Notes under the pieces: generated by a model
Told to the model about the DNA's origin: nothing
What the model saw: the letters and a program-made list of their open reading frames with translations, nothing else
The model's database searches: none
Assembly: GCF_021223605.1 (NCBI RefSeq)
Contig: NZ_CP075175.1
Location: 5,163,501-5,227,500 of the forward strand
DNA length: 64,000 nucleotides
Direction: 5' to 3'
Source of the DNA: Paenibacillus sp. 481
GTDB taxonomy: Bacteria; Bacillota; Bacilli; Paenibacillales; Paenibacillaceae
In this document: piece after piece, positions 17,734-26,747 of the stretch
Layout of the letters: every line of letters starts with the position of its first letter
How positions within the stretch are numbered: position 1 is the stretch's first letter
Program-made: the position numbers and the translations under genes

Positions 17734-19233
17734 CTATACCTCAGCAGATTCTCTTTTCTTTGAGCGGGCTCCAGCCAAGTGAATGATTAACGAAGCCACC
17801 ACCAAAAATGCGGTTACGCCTGCAATAATAACAAGAAAGGATTGCTCAAAAGCAGCACGGCCTACCTCTTTCAACGTTTCTGCAGCCTGTATAGGCAAAC
17901 CCTCTGCAACTAAAAGAGCTTCATCCAAGCTGTCACTCACAATAGGAGGAACTTGGAGTCCGGCGGGAATTTTCATAGACAAGGTATACACTAGGGTTGA
18001 CATGCTTCCGATGATCGCAATCCCCGATGCTCCCCCAATCTCATAGGCAACTTCCTCAATAGACGCAGCCATACCTGCTTTGTGAGGAGGGGCGTAGTTC
18101 ATAATGGAATGAGATGCTGCTGTCATACCTGCCCCCAAGCCTGCACCAAGGAGAGCTAGCCCAAGAATCTGCCCGTTACTGCTTGATTCAAACTGCATAA
18201 GAAAGATGCTCATTCCCAGAGCGGCAATCAGAAGTGAGACGCTCTTAATACGGATAACATCAAAGCGATGCAAAATAGTTCCGGCCAGTGGACCAACAAT
18301 GAGCGCTGCTAACGGTAAACTTATCGTAAACAATCCGGCTTGGAGAGGGCTCAGACCTTCTACAAGTTGAAGACGCTGGATCACCATATACTGAATCCCC
18401 ATCTGTGCAAATGTACCCACTAAGGCGGTGATGAATCCAGTGGAGAATCTAGTTATTTTAAATAAAGAAAGATCAATAAGGGGGTTGGTGCTATTGTTTT
18501 GGCGACGGATGAATATAATCAGTGCCAAGACGCCGATGACAGCACCTATTATGGCGAATGTTAGGGTTCCTTCACGTCGAGCAAACTCTTTGATTGAGTA
18601 GATAATTCCCACCATAGCAATCATGATCTGTACAGAGCCGATTAAATCCCATTTCTTGTCTTTATTTCCCGCATGTTTTGGAACATAAATTAGGGTCAAT
18701 GCAATTGCTAAGATCGCAATGGGAAGGTTAATTAAAAACACAGAGCCCCACCAGAAACGTTCCAGAAGAAGTCCACCAACGATAGGACCTAGTCCAGCGC
18801 CTCCGGAGGAAACGGAGCCCCAAATACCGATTGCCAATGCAAGTTCGCGCTCGTTTGTAAATGTAACCCTAATGATGGACAATGTAGCAGGCATCATCAT
18901 GGATGCACCTACTGCAAGAAGAACTCTTGCCACCACCAATACAACGGGTACGGGAGAAAAGGCTGCAATTACGGAAGCAATAGCAAAAACGAGCAAACCT
19001 AGTGTAAAGATTTTTTTATACCCCAAGCGGTCCCCAAGGGTTCCCATTGCTGGAAGCAGACCCGCCATGACGAGCGAGTAGCCATTCAAAATCCATAATT
19101 TCTCTGACGCGGATGCACCAAGATCATGGGTTAAGCTTGGCAATGCTGTATACAAGATGGTCATATCCATCACAATAAGTAAAAGTCCACTTGATACAAT
19201 AGCCAGAATGAGCCAGCGTTTGAATTTAGACAT
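17734..19233 (-). CDS. DHA2-family MFS multidrug exporter (14 TMS)
   Basis: The 499-residue protein has 14 predicted membrane segments. It carries the MFS loop motif (GTLGDRLGYKK), the D-in-TM1 motif VMDMTILYTALPSL and the antiporter motif C (GAGLGPIVGGLLL), as in QacA/SmvA-type proton-coupled pumps. Start ATG 19233 follows CGGAGGA; the longer frame to 19266 lacks a ribosome site. It is transcribed divergently from a MerR-type regulator with a MerR-type promoter between them, so expression is most likely induced by a pump substrate. Confidence 0.9.
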   Translation of the reverse strand: MSKFKRWLILAIVSSGLLLIVMDMTILYTALPSLTHDLGASASEKLWILNGYSLVMAGLLPAMGTLGDRLGYKKIFTLGLLVFAIASVIAAFSPVPVVLVVARVLLAVGASMMMPATLSIIRVTFTNERELALAIGIWGSVSSGGAGLGPIVGGLLLERFWWGSVFLINLPIAILAIALTLIYVPKHAGNKDKKWDLIGSVQIMIAMVGIIYSIKEFARREGTLTFAIIGAVIGVLALIIFIRRQNNSTNPLIDLSLFKITRFSTGFITALVGTFAQMGIQYMVIQRLQLVEGLSPLQAGLFTISLPLAALIVGPLAGTILHRFDVIRIKSVSLLIAALGMSIFLMQFESSSNGQILGLALLGAGLGAGMTAASHSIMNYAPPHKAGMAASIEEVAYEIGGASGIAIIGSMSTLVYTLSMKIPAGLQVPPIVSDSLDEALLVAEGLPIQAAETLKEVGRAAFEQSFLVIIAGVTAFLVVASLIIHLAGARSKKRESAEV

Positions 19234-19276
19234 GTTGTTCCTCCGTTTATGCAGTTTAAAATACATTGTATGTAAG

Positions 19277-19307
19277 ACAATAAACTATCGGGTAACCCTA
19301 TAGTCAA
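19277..19307 (-). promoter_or_regulatory. MerR-type promoter of the MFS pump
   Basis: On the minus strand TTGACT (19302-19307) and TATTGT (19277-19282) are separated by 19 bp. A 21-bp near-perfect palindrome centred on GGGTAACCC (19284-19304) fills the spacer. An overlong spacer with a central dyad is the mark of promoters untwisted by MerR-family activators. Confidence 0.85.
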
Positions 19308-19360
19308 GCATTTAATCAAGTGGTAAAATACTTCCTAAGAATTGTAACGGAGGAATGAAA

Positions 19361-20188
19361 ATGTCAAAATTTCATACGCAGTACTTTACTACCAGTGAGC
19401 TCGCTAAAACTTGTGGGGTTACCAAGCATACCCTTTTCCACTACGATGAGATTGGACTATTGAAACCAGAATTTATAAACTCAAAAGGCTATCGTTTTTA
19501 CTCCATTCAGCAGTGCTATGTGCTTGATATTATTAATGTGATGAAGAAGGCGGGAAGCTCTTTAAAAGAGATCAAAAGATTTATTAATAATCAGAACACG
19601 CCTCTGTTTATAGAGCTACTCAAACAGAAACAGTATGATCTGGAAGTGGAGAAGATTAGAATAGAACGTATGCTAAGCCTATTGAAAGGCGCCATTGAAA
19701 TGACGGAGTTTGCCAAGGGAGAGTTGCACGATGGGCCATGGCTGGAGGAATGTGAGGAGGAGTATTTCATTGCCACCCAATTGGAACAAGGCGATGGTGA
19801 TAAAGAATTTGCTCACAAATTAACCGAACATCGGGATTATTGTGAAAAAAACTTGATTGATTACGAATTTCCGATCTGGACAATTTTATGTAAGGATCGC
19901 TTGGAGTCAGGTGAATATAATGCGGCGGATTATACTGCAAATAAACTAAAGTCTCGGATTTTGGGAGATCGAATAATCAGTAAATCCAAGGGACTCTATG
20001 TTGTCATGAATCATAAAGGCTCATATGAAACAATGTCCGAAACATATTCCACTATCAAAAAATTTATAAAGAATAACGGGATGGCTATATACGGAAATGC
20101 GTACACAGTGGATTTGCTCAGCTATTTCACAGAAAAAAATCCAAACGACTATGTCATACAAATATCGGTTGAGGTTACTAGAGTGTAA
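19361..20188 (+). CDS. MerR-family multidrug-responsive regulator
   Basis: The 275-residue protein has an N-terminal MerR winged-helix (FTTSELAKTCGVTKHTLFHYDEIGLL), a coiled-coil dimer helix at about 85-120 and a C-terminal GyrI/BmrR-like effector-binding domain (FPIWTILCKDR, GLYVVMNHKGSYETM). Start ATG 19361 lies 7 nt after GGAGG; the ATG at 19355 is too close. It faces the MFS pump gene and should bind the dyad at 19284-19304, as BmrR and BltR do for their pumps. Confidence 0.9.
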   Translation: MSKFHTQYFTTSELAKTCGVTKHTLFHYDEIGLLKPEFINSKGYRFYSIQQCYVLDIINVMKKAGSSLKEIKRFINNQNTPLFIELLKQKQYDLEVEKIRIERMLSLLKGAIEMTEFAKGELHDGPWLEECEEEYFIATQLEQGDGDKEFAHKLTEHRDYCEKNLIDYEFPIWTILCKDRLESGEYNAADYTANKLKSRILGDRIISKSKGLYVVMNHKGSYETMSETYSTIKKFIKNNGMAIYGNAYTVDLLSYFTEKNPNDYVIQISVEVTRV

Positions 20189-20192
20189 AACG

Positions 20193-20499
20193 CTACTTTA
20201 GAATAAACTGAGCAATAATGATATCAAAAGACTTAGACTGATAGTACTCCCCTCTAAATGGTATTTTCATAGATTGCACTAACCTGTCTGTTTGAATTCC
20301 TGTAGAGAGAATAATTCGATCTTTGCAAAAAAAGAACGTCTCGGTCAGGTGAGATTGTAGTTGTTGATGCCATACTTGACGTTCTTTTAATTCAATTTGT
20401 GTTAGCCCAACTGTTTTTTCGTTCCCAGTATAGCTTCATGAATGCCTTAGTTCTCAATGTGATTGCGCAGCGAATTTGAAACCTCTTTTGTACACCCTT
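20193..20499 (-). pseudogene. Frameshifted gene remnant, unknown family
   Basis: On the minus strand two adjoining coding-like stretches (one containing RTKAFMKLYWERK, the other ending MKIPFRGEYYQSK...FILK) are in different frames, joined at an A6 run near 20412-20417. No start is present. It looks like the 3' end of a broken gene, possibly of mobile origin. Confidence 0.35.
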
Positions 20500-20532
20500 C
20501 TAGGAATTGACTCCAGTTTTGAAAATAAAGTT

Positions 20533-20862
20533 TTAGGCATTGATTGCTGATGTAGTAGGCTTTTGGAGACAGAAAATCGTTAACTCATGAAAAGTAAGTC
20601 CTAAACTGATGACTATAATATAAGGTCCAAAGAGACATAGCAGTGAATGATTGTTTTCATTATTTAATTGGTTAAAAAACAAGAACTTGTATGGTTTGCC
20701 GATTAGCTTCCCATTTTCCCCTACATGCAATAAAGGATGGACTTCAGAACATTGAAGACCATCCTTTATTCTTGCTGCTACTTCAAATGCCCTACATAAG
20801 TCGACGCACATAGCATTCAACATATTTTGCTTCTTCTTGAAGTCACTGATTATCTGGATCAC
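20533..20862 (-). CDS. Hypothetical protein, doubtful
   Basis: A 109-codon open frame with no clear ribosome site. The middle (residues 18-65) reads like a folded protein segment (RAFEVAARIKDGLQCSEVHP) and the C-terminus is hydrophobic. No family was recognised. It sits among gene relics, so it may be a fragment itself. Confidence 0.25.
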   Translation of the reverse strand: MIQIISDFKKKQNMLNAMCVDLCRAFEVAARIKDGLQCSEVHPLLHVGENGKLIGKPYKFLFFNQLNNENNHSLLCLFGPYIIVISLGLTFHELTIFCLQKPTTSAINA

Positions 20863-20871
20863 TATAAATCA

Positions 20872-21087
20872 TCATTGCCACGTGTTGAGGTATGAATGGT
20901 CTATACTTAACATCTCTCGTTCTTCTATTACTACACTTAGAATCTTGTAACAATCTTGATGTTGATCGACGATCCAACGCGCGGTCGATAGCCCTAGCCC
21001 TAGACCCGCTCCATGCTCCCCTCTATTTCTAACTAGCTGACTGTCCATGTCGAAATAGGAGTAGAACCCCCTCGACTTCCTGCACAT
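20872..21087 (-). pseudogene. Histidine kinase ATPase-domain fragment
   Basis: The 71-codon frame contains the G2-box region of a histidine kinase (GEHGAGLGLGLSTARWIVDQH, preceded by FYSYFDMDSQLVRNR). The rest of a kinase is missing on both sides. It is a relic of a sensor kinase gene. Confidence 0.7.
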
Positions 21088-21186
21088 TTACCTGCCAATG
21101 AAGGGGGATTTGCTGTAGTAGAGTCTAATGTATTGGAAGCAAGTATTTGCTCACACAAACCTATCGTTGAAATGGAGAGTTGCATT

Positions 21187-22527
21187 ATGGAAGTAAAGCT
21201 TATCGGGAAACGTAAATTTTTAGTGACCATTATGATATGTTCATTGTTTATCGGGAATAGCGTAATAAACGCGTTTGGAAGCAGCCCTTCCCAGCAAGAG
21301 CAACAATCAGCAGTTGCTTCCCAGCAATCTAAGGATCTGACGACTTCGTCTAAGCAGACAGTTGTAACATTCCCTGCCCTTAAAGGCCCATATAAAGTGG
21401 GGACAGAACATTTTCATTGGGTAGACAAATCTCGTCCGGAAACATTTACGGCAGACAAGTCGGATCATCGCGAGCTGATGATTCAAGTCTGGTATCCTAC
21501 TAACGCATCAAGCGCCTCTCATAAGCGCGAACCTTATGCAACGGATCCAACATCATTGGCAAAAGCATATGAAGGCTACTCTAAAATTCCTGCTGCTCAA
21601 TTTTTACCCTTGCTTTCATCTACTACTCATTCTTTGATCAAGGCACCTATTGCTGAATCGAACCAAAAATATCCGGTACTCATCTTATCACATGGCTTGG
21701 GGATGCTTAAAGATACATATCGATTTATTGCAGAGCCACTAGCAAGCCAAGGTTACATCGTTGTAAGTGTTCAGCATACGTATAATTCGTTAGTAACTAC
21801 ATTTCCTAACGGAAAAGTTGTCAATTTCAACGGCGCTAATGGCGACAATACCTCTTACTTAGATCGATTAATTACCAAAGTATGGGTGAAAGATATTCAA
21901 TTTGTATTAGATCGCCTAGAACAACTTTCAGAGAAGAATAGCTATCATATTTGGAAGCAGGCTGATCTGAATCGATTTGGAATGCTCGGTCATTCATTCG
22001 GCGGTGCTACAGCTGCTCAAGTGATGCTGCAGGATGATCGTGTAAAAGCTGGCATCAATATGGACGGTGGCTTTTTTGGCAAATTGATTCCTGAGACCGG
22101 AATACCAGGTCCATTTATGATGATGAATGCTGGCTACGATGGATTGAAAAATTTAGAAAGTATTGATCCTAAGCAGGCTGCACAAGCACAGGGATTGGAT
22201 GAAAAAAAGATGACCGAGATGTTGAAACATGTGATTTCTCGCTATAAGCAGGCAGTACGCTCTAGTTATTCCGTATCATTCCGTCATGCAGACCATAGTA
22301 CATTTTCAGACACTCCGTTAATTACCTTTCCATCTGCACCGAATGATGCTGCCAGATTACAGGCCGTGTATCGTACTCACAGCAGTATTAATGCATATAC
22401 ATTGGATTTCTTTGACTATTTCCTAAAGGGTAAGCCAAGTAAGCTGCTCAATGGTAAAAACAAGATCGAAGATGTAAAGGTAGAGATTGGAGAGCATGTC
22501 AAAACCAAACCTGCATCTTCCAAATAA
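21187..22527 (+). CDS. Secreted PAF-acetylhydrolase-like alpha/beta hydrolase
   Basis: The 446-residue protein has a Sec signal (basic n-region KLIGKRKF, hydrophobic core to about residue 30, AFG-S cleavage region). The hydrolase domain follows: an oxyanion segment PVLILSHGLG, nucleophile elbow GMLGHSFGGA, an acidic residue in NMDGGFFG and a catalytic-His candidate in RHADHSTF. This arrangement matches platelet-activating-factor acetylhydrolase-like esterases. The start is ATG 21187, 7 nt after GGAGAG; the frame extends to 21133 without a better site. A strong terminator follows. It stands alone and should act outside the cell on ester lipids; the substrate is unknown. Confidence 0.82.
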   Translation: MEVKLIGKRKFLVTIMICSLFIGNSVINAFGSSPSQQEQQSAVASQQSKDLTTSSKQTVVTFPALKGPYKVGTEHFHWVDKSRPETFTADKSDHRELMIQVWYPTNASSASHKREPYATDPTSLAKAYEGYSKIPAAQFLPLLSSTTHSLIKAPIAESNQKYPVLILSHGLGMLKDTYRFIAEPLASQGYIVVSVQHTYNSLVTTFPNGKVVNFNGANGDNTSYLDRLITKVWVKDIQFVLDRLEQLSEKNSYHIWKQADLNRFGMLGHSFGGATAAQVMLQDDRVKAGINMDGGFFGKLIPETGIPGPFMMMNAGYDGLKNLESIDPKQAAQAQGLDEKKMTEMLKHVISRYKQAVRSSYSVSFRHADHSTFSDTPLITFPSAPNDAARLQAVYRTHSSINAYTLDFFDYFLKGKPSKLLNGKNKIEDVKVEIGEHVKTKPASSK

Positions 22528-22534
22528 CATAAAT

Positions 22535-22579
22535 CTAACTGGAACCTTCTCGGTAAATGACCGGGAAGGTTCCAGTTAG
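22535..22579 (+). terminator. Terminator of the secreted hydrolase gene
   Basis: A long hairpin with nearly perfect arms of about 20 bp (CTAACTGGAACCTTC with GAAGGTTCCAGTTAG) starts 8 bp past the stop. The downstream flank is only partly T-rich. Confidence 0.7.
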
Positions 22580-22764
22580 GTTCATAAAAAGTACACATCG
22601 CCCAAGGATCATAAGCTCCAAGGGGTACATACCCCGCAAAACATATGTCGCATCCCCTATACTGTCGCCATGTCGAACATCAAACCAATCTAACTTACAA
22701 AAATTACGTAAAATTTCGAATTGCTTTTTCATCAATGTGGTACTTAGACTCTGTACATGGTTGA

Positions 22765-23778
22765 TTAGAGGCGAACTACGCGACGATAATGCAAGTATTC
22801 GGTACGGTCCTCCCATTGCAGTTCTTCCTCATAGGGGTCGCGATAATAGGTAGCTACAGGAAGATAGCCCCATGTGACGCCCATTCCGCCGCAGATAAGC
22901 ACACCACCGTCCCCGCCTTTGCCACGCACGAGTCCTTCAAGCGATACGGTCAGCTCCTGTTTGTACGGATCGCCAAGGAAGTGCAGCCCCATGCCGCTAC
23001 TCTTCTCCAGATCAAAAGGTCTATCGCTCACTACCGGTTCGCCCTGCTCTTTCTGCTCACGATCTGGTTCTCCGAAGTGCCTAACCTTTATGCGATAGTC
23101 AAAGCTGTCGCCCCAAGGAAATATTGTTCGACAACCTCCACCGTACACATATTCCCATTCATCTTCTGTTAACACATCAATGCCATCGGGCAGTTCATCT
23201 TTCGCCCACGCCTGCTGGCTGGGACTGTCAGCAAATAACCAGATGCGGATACGCCCGTCCTCTTTGTCCAATCGGAAAGACTGATGCTGCTCATAGGAGC
23301 CGTAATTCGAGGTCTTGATGCGTTCAATCGCCTCCAGCACATCGCCGTCTTCTGCCGGATCCAAGTCAGCTAGTTCCACCTCATACCAGGCGACAGGGCG
23401 GGTTTGGCGCTCAATCAACAACGGGCCGATATCAACCTCTCTCACAGGCGACATTTGCTGTCGAAGCACATGCTCCAGCTCCAAATCCGTAGACTCTCGG
23501 TCTAAATCCTTCAGGCCGCTCTCGAGCTCTCCTTTCGACTCTTCATCCGGTCCGATTTCCCATTGCGCCCAGCCGAGTGTGACCCGGTCACCAGGCACAT
23601 ATACGAACTCGCAGCCTTCATACATAAATATACCCGTTTCCAGCCCAAGGCCGAACCGCTCGAAGCGTTCCATTTTCAGAAACGCGAAGCCTGCAGGCAG
23701 ACGTGCATTCAACTTGCGCAACAACTTCTCCTTACATTCACTTGTATGTTTATTCCAAGTCGCTCGATCCTTTATCAC
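22765..23778 (-). CDS. Formylglycine-generating-enzyme-fold (SUMF1-like) protein
   Basis: The 337-residue protein has hallmarks of the FGE/SUMF1 fold: an opening FVYVPGDRVTLGW, the LTEDEWEYVYGGG core, FPWGDSF and a C-terminal R-R-V-V-R-L end that matches the R-x-V-R-L finish of the fold. The active-site Cys pair of true formylglycine-generating enzymes is not evident, so sulfatase activation is doubtful; many family members bind or hydroxylate small molecules instead. The start is GTG 23778, six bases after GGGGAG. It is alone in its transcription unit. Confidence 0.65.
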   Translation of the reverse strand: MIKDRATWNKHTSECKEKLLRKLNARLPAGFAFLKMERFERFGLGLETGIFMYEGCEFVYVPGDRVTLGWAQWEIGPDEESKGELESGLKDLDRESTDLELEHVLRQQMSPVREVDIGPLLIERQTRPVAWYEVELADLDPAEDGDVLEAIERIKTSNYGSYEQHQSFRLDKEDGRIRIWLFADSPSQQAWAKDELPDGIDVLTEDEWEYVYGGGCRTIFPWGDSFDYRIKVRHFGEPDREQKEQGEPVVSDRPFDLEKSSGMGLHFLGDPYKQELTVSLEGLVRGKGGDGGVLICGGMGVTWGYLPVATYYRDPYEEELQWEDRTEYLHYRRVVRL

Positions 23779-24122
23779 GATTTTCTCCCCTCTTGTTGTC
23801 TATATTTGATACGCCCACTTCCGCATCGAGCACTTCTACAGATGAGCATCATACATTATTTACGGGAAATCATGCCCATGGCTCTCCACTTGACTATGAC
23901 GCTTTACGACATTGAACTTGGTTTTCGACCTGTTATAATAAATGCGTCGATGATAGGAATCAGGGACTGCTATCCTAGGAGGGATCACGATGGTAGAATG
24001 TTCCCGCTCCGATTGATATAGCTGATTATAAAACTACTTCCGCGTCTGAACATTTTCGTAATTTGATAGACCTACTTTCAAGTTACTCTACTCTAATCTA
24101 GTATAGTTTCTATACTTGCGCT
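23779..24122. other. Intergenic region with a truncated plus-strand gene start
   Basis: A TATAAT box at about 23934 and an AGGAGGGATCACG ribosome site precede ATG 23991 on the plus strand, but the frame stops after eight codons. It looks like the beginning of a lost gene. Nothing else is seen. Confidence 0.35.
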
Positions 24123-24965
24123 CTATTTTGAAAAGGTGCTAAGTAAAGACGGCCATACGGAAATTTTCTCATGGCAGGATGGACATAATGTTTCCCCCGC
24201 TAAATAATACAGATGCCTAACCAATGTTTGCTCCCCGATCACTTCCGCCCGCTCCACTAATGTTCGTATTTCTTCATCTGCGAATGATGTGACCGGGACG
24301 ATCACATGGGATTCCTGATCAGTGTGAAAGACGGGATCTTGTTCATAGGCTTTAAGTGCTTCGATTTCTAAAGAATTATCTTCATGAGGCCAGATGAATA
24401 CATCATTTTCGCAGGCCGGACACACGGCCACATACTCATCACCGTCAATAAAAGTCATCAACATATCGGCAAGCATATACGAACCTCGAAAAGCGGCATC
24501 CGCAACAAGAATATAACGTTTCTCCGTCTCATCGATGGAATGACGGGCTGTATAAGTGAATACTTCCTTTGTAAGCGCCTTGAGTTTCCCAATGGCCTCT
24601 AAATATTCACGATACATTTCAGTGCAGACAGAGCTGCCTACATCTTCAGCCAATTCAGCCCAAGATTCTGGAAATGGCTCCTCATCGTGCCCATCACGGC
24701 TTGCCTCGATTATACCGCAATTTATAAACAGATCATTGCGCACTTCAGCATCAGATGTAGAACATGCTATTTGTGCCAAAAACGGCATCGCTGCATATGT
24801 AGCCGTATATATCGTATTTTGATGGTACAAGTACTCTTGAAACATTTCATCAAAAGTCTCCTGACTATATTGCCGCATTAGCTGCTGCAATAAAATAGAA
24901 ACGTTTTCTGCAGAACTGTACGGTCCTGTCAGCTTTCCCCATATATCGCTATTCCACTTAAGCAA
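24123..24965 (-). CDS. Hypothetical protein with a CPxC knuckle pair
   Basis: The 280-residue soluble protein is rich in helices in its first two thirds (HEAT-like feel: QETFDEMFQEYLYHQNTIYT, TYAAMPFLAQIA). Two zinc-knuckle-like CPxC segments, VCPACEND and LCPSCHEK, lie at about 186-190 and 263-266 and may bind one zinc ion. The start is TTG 24965, five bases after GGAGGG. No family assignment is offered. Such proteins are often found as immunity or SUKH-neighbour genes, but nothing in the context supports that here. Confidence 0.6.
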   Translation of the reverse strand: MLKWNSDIWGKLTGPYSSAENVSILLQQLMRQYSQETFDEMFQEYLYHQNTIYTATYAAMPFLAQIACSTSDAEVRNDLFINCGIIEASRDGHDEEPFPESWAELAEDVGSSVCTEMYREYLEAIGKLKALTKEVFTYTARHSIDETEKRYILVADAAFRGSYMLADMLMTFIDGDEYVAVCPACENDVFIWPHEDNSLEIEALKAYEQDPVFHTDQESHVIVPVTSFADEEIRTLVERAEVIGEQTLVRHLYYLAGETLCPSCHEKISVWPSLLSTFSK

Positions 24966-25297
24966 GCTTTCCCTCCGTTCATAGTGACTGCGAAATTAGT
25001 TGATTTAGTTGGCGTTAAAGATACAATATTCCTTGCAGGTACATATAAATAATATAAGCCTTTAGATAGTAGTTGGTTCAGTTAATTTATTTGAACAGAG
25101 TCAGTTGGTAATTTTTCATCGGCTGACGTAGTCCTTGATATGGGTTTACTTTTTGCTTACACATATTAAAGTGTACTTAGTAGTTGCTTTCCTTTGAGTA
25201 GTACTGATCGGATTTGACTAAAACGTAAAAGGAATAAAACATATTCACATCTCTTTTTTCTAGAGCATCTAGACCATTAAATATAGAAGGCATTCAA
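24966..25297. other. Intergenic region, no gene seen
   Basis: AT-rich DNA between two minus-strand genes. I see no ribosome site, terminator or clear repeat. Confidence 0.4.
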
Positions 25298-25621
25298 TTA
25301 AATTCTTATGTTTTTCTGGCGCTCCCTCATATACAAAAATAAGGGCAACGCGAGCGAGACACCAACAGCCAAATTTGCGATTACGTACACCCAGAGGCGT
25401 TTCATACTAAGCTTTTTTTCCTCGATCAAAATGAAGTACCATAGTACGGCAGACGATACGATGACATCCATAGCAAAAAAACCGGATATTTTGTTCGCAA
25501 ATAATTGGTTTAGAAACTCTTTTACATCGAATCCGTGCGTTTGGAGGAACGGAATAAAGTACGAATAAGGTAGTACGGTTCCTAGAATAGCTAATAATAA
25601 ATAACCATGTTCTCTCTTCAT
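25298..25621 (-). CDS. DUF2834 small membrane protein
   Basis: The 107-residue protein has three membrane segments. It matches the DUF2834 pattern: LAILGTVLPYSYFIPFL, an FFAMDVIVS segment and a closing GVSLALPLFLYMRE. Function of the family is unknown. It lies 26 bp after the TetR gene and is probably co-transcribed with and controlled by it. ATG 25621 follows GAGGGTG. Confidence 0.78.
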   Translation of the reverse strand: MKREHGYLLLAILGTVLPYSYFIPFLQTHGFDVKEFLNQLFANKISGFFAMDVIVSSAVLWYFILIEEKKLSMKRLWVYVIANLAVGVSLALPLFLYMRERQKNIRI

Positions 25622-25647
25622 ACAAGTTCACCCTCGTCTTTTGAAAT

Positions 25648-26202
25648 TCACTTGCCTTCTCGACTAATTACCCATTCAATAGCTTGCTTGGCATGCAACT
25701 CAAATAACGTCTCTCCTCCGTCAAAATATCTTAGAAGCAGCAAACCGTGAATGATAACAAGGAGAAAAGAAGCGTCTTCCCGATTCGGGACAATCCGCTG
25801 AAGCATGGTAATATACTGTTCTACCGCTTCATGCAATATGTTCCTATATTCCGCTGCAAGATCGGTGCTTCGGTAATAATCGATGATGAATAAAAATTTT
25901 TGAGTATAATTGTTCTCCTGCTCCAGCACATACTGGAACAAATGTCTAAGCCGTTCCTCCAATGTATTGCCCGAAATATCAAAATTACTTTGAAAGATAT
26001 CCTTTGTTGTTAGATGACGAACCATCTGCTCGAACAATTGTTGCTTATCAGGAAAATAATGATAGATTTTTCCTGTTGAAACACCCAGTTGCTTGGAAAT
26101 TTCCCGCATGGTCAATGAAGATATAGCTTTGTTGGCAAATAGGTCGAAGCAGCGTTCTAGCAGTTCCGTTCGAAATTGTTCATGATCAATTACTTTTGGA
26201 AT
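25648..26202 (-). CDS. TetR/AcrR regulator, possible ATT start
   Basis: The N-terminal helix-turn-helix is complete only if translation begins upstream of every ATG: FRTELLERCFDLFANKAISS is followed by SLTMREISKQLGVSTGKIYHYFPDKQQLF. The frame has no ATG, GTG or TTG ahead of that helix. GGAGG at 26212-26216 lies 9 nt before ATT 26202, giving a 184-residue protein of normal TetR length. The first in-frame ATG is at 26115 and would remove part of the DNA-binding domain. An ATT start is rare but known. It heads an operon with the DUF2834 gene. Confidence 0.75.
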   Translation of the reverse strand: MPKVIDHEQFRTELLERCFDLFANKAISSLTMREISKQLGVSTGKIYHYFPDKQQLFEQMVRHLTTKDIFQSNFDISGNTLEERLRHLFQYVLEQENNYTQKFLFIIDYYRSTDLAAEYRNILHEAVEQYITMLQRIVPNREDASFLLVIIHGLLLLRYFDGGETLFELHAKQAIEWVISREGK

Positions 26203-26484
26203 TGTTGCACACCTCCATTTATAGTTACTGACTGTTTTTTTTAATTATTATATAACAAACGTTCGATATAAATAAGTGGTTTACATTAATAAATTTGATT
26301 TCAAGTGAAATGAAAATACAACTAACACTCCGGTAGAGCGCATCGCTGTCAGCGAAACGTAATGATATAATTAGATCGACAACATACCTAACAGAATGCG
26401 GGCCGATCGTTCATATTTCGTAAATCGTGATAATCACAAACAAAAAGAGTCCCACTGGCACCTTTTGTTCTACGAACATTAAAA

Positions 26485-26502
26485 AATCCCCGTTTGGGGA
26501 TT
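26485..26502 (-). terminator. Terminator after the DMT pair and relic
   Basis: AATCCCC/GGGGATT with a 4-base loop, followed on the minus strand by TTTTTTAATG. Confidence 0.75.
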
Positions 26503-26747
26503 ATAATAACTTCTTACGTTCTTCAATACCTTAGCTATATCTATGATACAAAAATGTCCATCGTCTACCGTATAACTCGAGCCATATTTTTGATGTGTCC
26601 TTAATTCACCAATACATTTATCAGTGAGCCACGCTCCACGCTATGGCTTTACCAAAGGATCTTTTGTAGCCCAAAGAGATTAAACGTGACTTTATTAGAA
26701 TTAACGGAGGAAGTCTGTCGCGATTGCAGCATTTCATCAACTTGCAT
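26503..26747 (-). pseudogene. Decayed small gene, unknown family
   Basis: An ATG at 26747, overlapping the end of the DMT gene, begins a frame (MQVDEMLQSRQT, then KVTFNLFGLQKILW) that stops near 26655. A second frame (RGAWLTDKCIGEL, then YTVDDGHFCIIDIA) continues to about 26510. They look like two halves of one broken gene. The last 40 bp plus terminator resemble 28639-28700, where a tail reading IDLATTLNIYNQGIEDRKK is intact. Confidence 0.35.

Noticed and set aside
20320-20382. 11-bp inverted repeat AAAAGAACGTC/GACGTTCTTTT as a terminator
   Set aside because: The loop exceeds 30 bases and the repeat lies inside a coding-like relic on the other strand; it may be coincidental.
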